Assembly: GCA_003255065.1 (NCBI GenBank) | Contig: QAOA01000112.1 | Span: 1,346,522-1,410,521, forward strand | Origin: Cercis canadensis | Taxonomy: Eukaryota; Streptophyta; Magnoliopsida; Fabales; Fabaceae | Direction: 5' to 3' | Length of the DNA: 64,000 bases | Shown: positions 62,555 to 64,000 of the stretch, one piece after another | Layout of the letters: every line of letters starts with the position of its first letter | Position numbering within the stretch: position 1 is the first letter of the stretch | The notes under the pieces: generated by a model | What the model saw: only the letters and a program-made list of their open reading frames with translations | Told to the model about the DNA's origin: nothing | Databases searched by the model: none | Position numbers and translations under genes: made by a program

Positions 62555-64000
62555 GAAAAAAAGGAAGAAAAAAGTACTAGCATGCGCCTTACACTAAGAA
62601 AATATCAAACAGATACTTCATTGAGTCAGTAACAAAGTCATAGAAACCAAAATAGTCTGAAATATTGAAAAAAATACCTAGAATGCAACCTTGGGCAAAA
62701 CTCCTCATCATAAATTTAATATTCATCAAAGTTTTGCAAGAATAAAGAAGATGATTACTTCATATCATATTGTAAAGAAATTTGATGCTTAATTGTAATT
62801 AGCTTTTCCTGTTTGACATTAAAGTTGATTTAGCACATCTCAGAAATTCTAATAACTCTATGCTGCAACAACATAAACATTCACGTTAAGTTCATATATA
62901 AGGTTGAAACTGATTTTTCTAAAAGATATCGGCAAACAAATCGTACATCCAAGTACAAATTTGTTTCTCTTCATTTCTTCCCCTTTTACCAGAAATAAAT
63001 AAAAGGAAGTGAAAAATCAATTTGCAGAAGGATTTCAGATGTTTCATAACCAAGAACTTGTAATTTATAGAGAGCAGACATGCAGGACACTAACAGACAT
63101 TAGAGGACTTTACTGCTCAATCAGAAACCTGTAAGTTCTAGTAAGAAAGCTGTAGCAGCCTGCCCATTAAATCAATATATGTGCCATTTTTGGACTAAAG
63201 ACAACCAAGACAAATGGACTGGATAAAGTTCCTTCAGCTTTGAAATCATGTTTTCTTAGTAAAATCTTGGGAGAACCTGTAAGGTAAAACCATAATGCAA
63301 AATATAGAAAAAAAAATAAAATTTACATGTTTTTTTCTTTTTTTTTTTCTTTGGGGCAGGGCGGGGAAGGAGTTTAACTCTAACTTGTAGGTTCCATAAC
63401 TTAAAAGGCCACCTCTTGAGAGCAATTCTCCTGCAGGCAATCATGCAAGGGTATAAGTGTTACCATTTCACACAGGGGATCTAACCATAGTAATAATTAG
63501 CAAAAGTGACTAATTATATTATGAGTAAGAGGGATCGGGACGTGATCAAAAGTTTTCCATGGAATTTCTTGAGAACATAATTTACAGAAACAGAGAATAA
63601 TTTTGTGAAAGCTAGCTGAGGAAGAGGGTGGGAGAGATGACTTTATTCTATTGGAACTATAAGGAGTTGAGAGGTCTACTCTCTCTGAAGCCTAATAACA
63701 GAATACTTGGGGGAAAAAGCAAAGAAAAGAAAGCCCCCATGAACAACAAATATAACAATCGTAGAACAGGTTTGCTAATTTGAAAGCCATGTCAGCAATG
63801 GCAATCTGAGCTAGAGGCACCAGAGTTACGAAGATCTGCTCAAATTTTAGAAAGAATCTCGTGTATTTATGAAAATCTGCAATTCCAATCTTTACAAGTG
63901 CAGAGAGGCCATAAAAATTAAATATTGATCAGTCATTGGCATTACCGTACAGGAAATCATAACTGGATTTTCTTGTTCGATAAAGCAAAGAACAAGATGA
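62555..64000. other. right edge: probable 5' intron of the SWIB gene
   Basis: AT-rich sequence upstream of the first recognised SWIB exon. I searched the minus strand for a DEK-C domain exon and found none. It is either a large intron or includes small exons I cannot recognise. Confidence 0.4.

Overview
The window is nuclear DNA from a flowering plant, almost certainly a woody rosid eudicot. The evidence is AT-rich intergenic DNA, many short GT-AG introns, and plant-only families (CDPK-related kinase, LOB-domain, GARP/HHO, class III peroxidase, WEB). Gene content and order resemble malvid genomes, and a Citrus-like plant is my guess, but the species cannot be read from the sequence. All coordinates come from reading splice sites by eye.

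Layout. (1) 1-13 kb: the 5' part of a CDPK-related kinase gene (-, cut by the left edge), a 5-kb gene-free stretch with an old RNase H relic, a seven-exon phosphoglycerate-mutase-like gene (-), a young SINE, and a single-exon WEB-type coiled-coil gene (+). (2) 13-21.3 kb: CYP40 co-chaperone (-), class III peroxidase (-), and a two-exon gene for a 51-residue Cys-rich protein (-). (3) 21.75-23.9 kb: a Mutator-like element with about 400-bp terminal inverted repeats and a 9-bp target duplication. It carries the last three exons of a P5CS (proline biosynthesis) gene, so it is a Pack-MULE. (4) 25-34 kb: a MAPKKK5-like kinase (-) and a bL25 organellar ribosomal protein (-). (5) 34-45 kb: mostly non-coding, with an LBD36-like gene (+) at 40.7 kb, tandem repeats and a MITE. 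(6) 45-55 kb: a Misato/DML1 gene (-) and a GARP HHO5/6-type repressor gene (-). (7) 57.9 kb to the end: tRNA-Lys(UUU) (-), a hairpin MITE, and the 3' half of a two-SWIB-domain chromatin protein gene (-).

The genes are individually regulated and do not form an operon-like unit. As I recall Arabidopsis gene order, neighbouring pairs match several separate Arabidopsis blocks: CRK5/PGM-like, MAPKKK5/L25/LBD36, Misato/HHO5, and SWIB/HHO6/PRX10. The window therefore looks like one unfractionated ancestral segment.

An important caveat: the window has 13 isolated single-N characters. Most lie between two near-identical direct copies of about 30-360 bp. These look like unmerged overlapping contig ends, often from two alleles, rather than biological duplications. 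One of them creates a false second copy of part of a SWIB exon.
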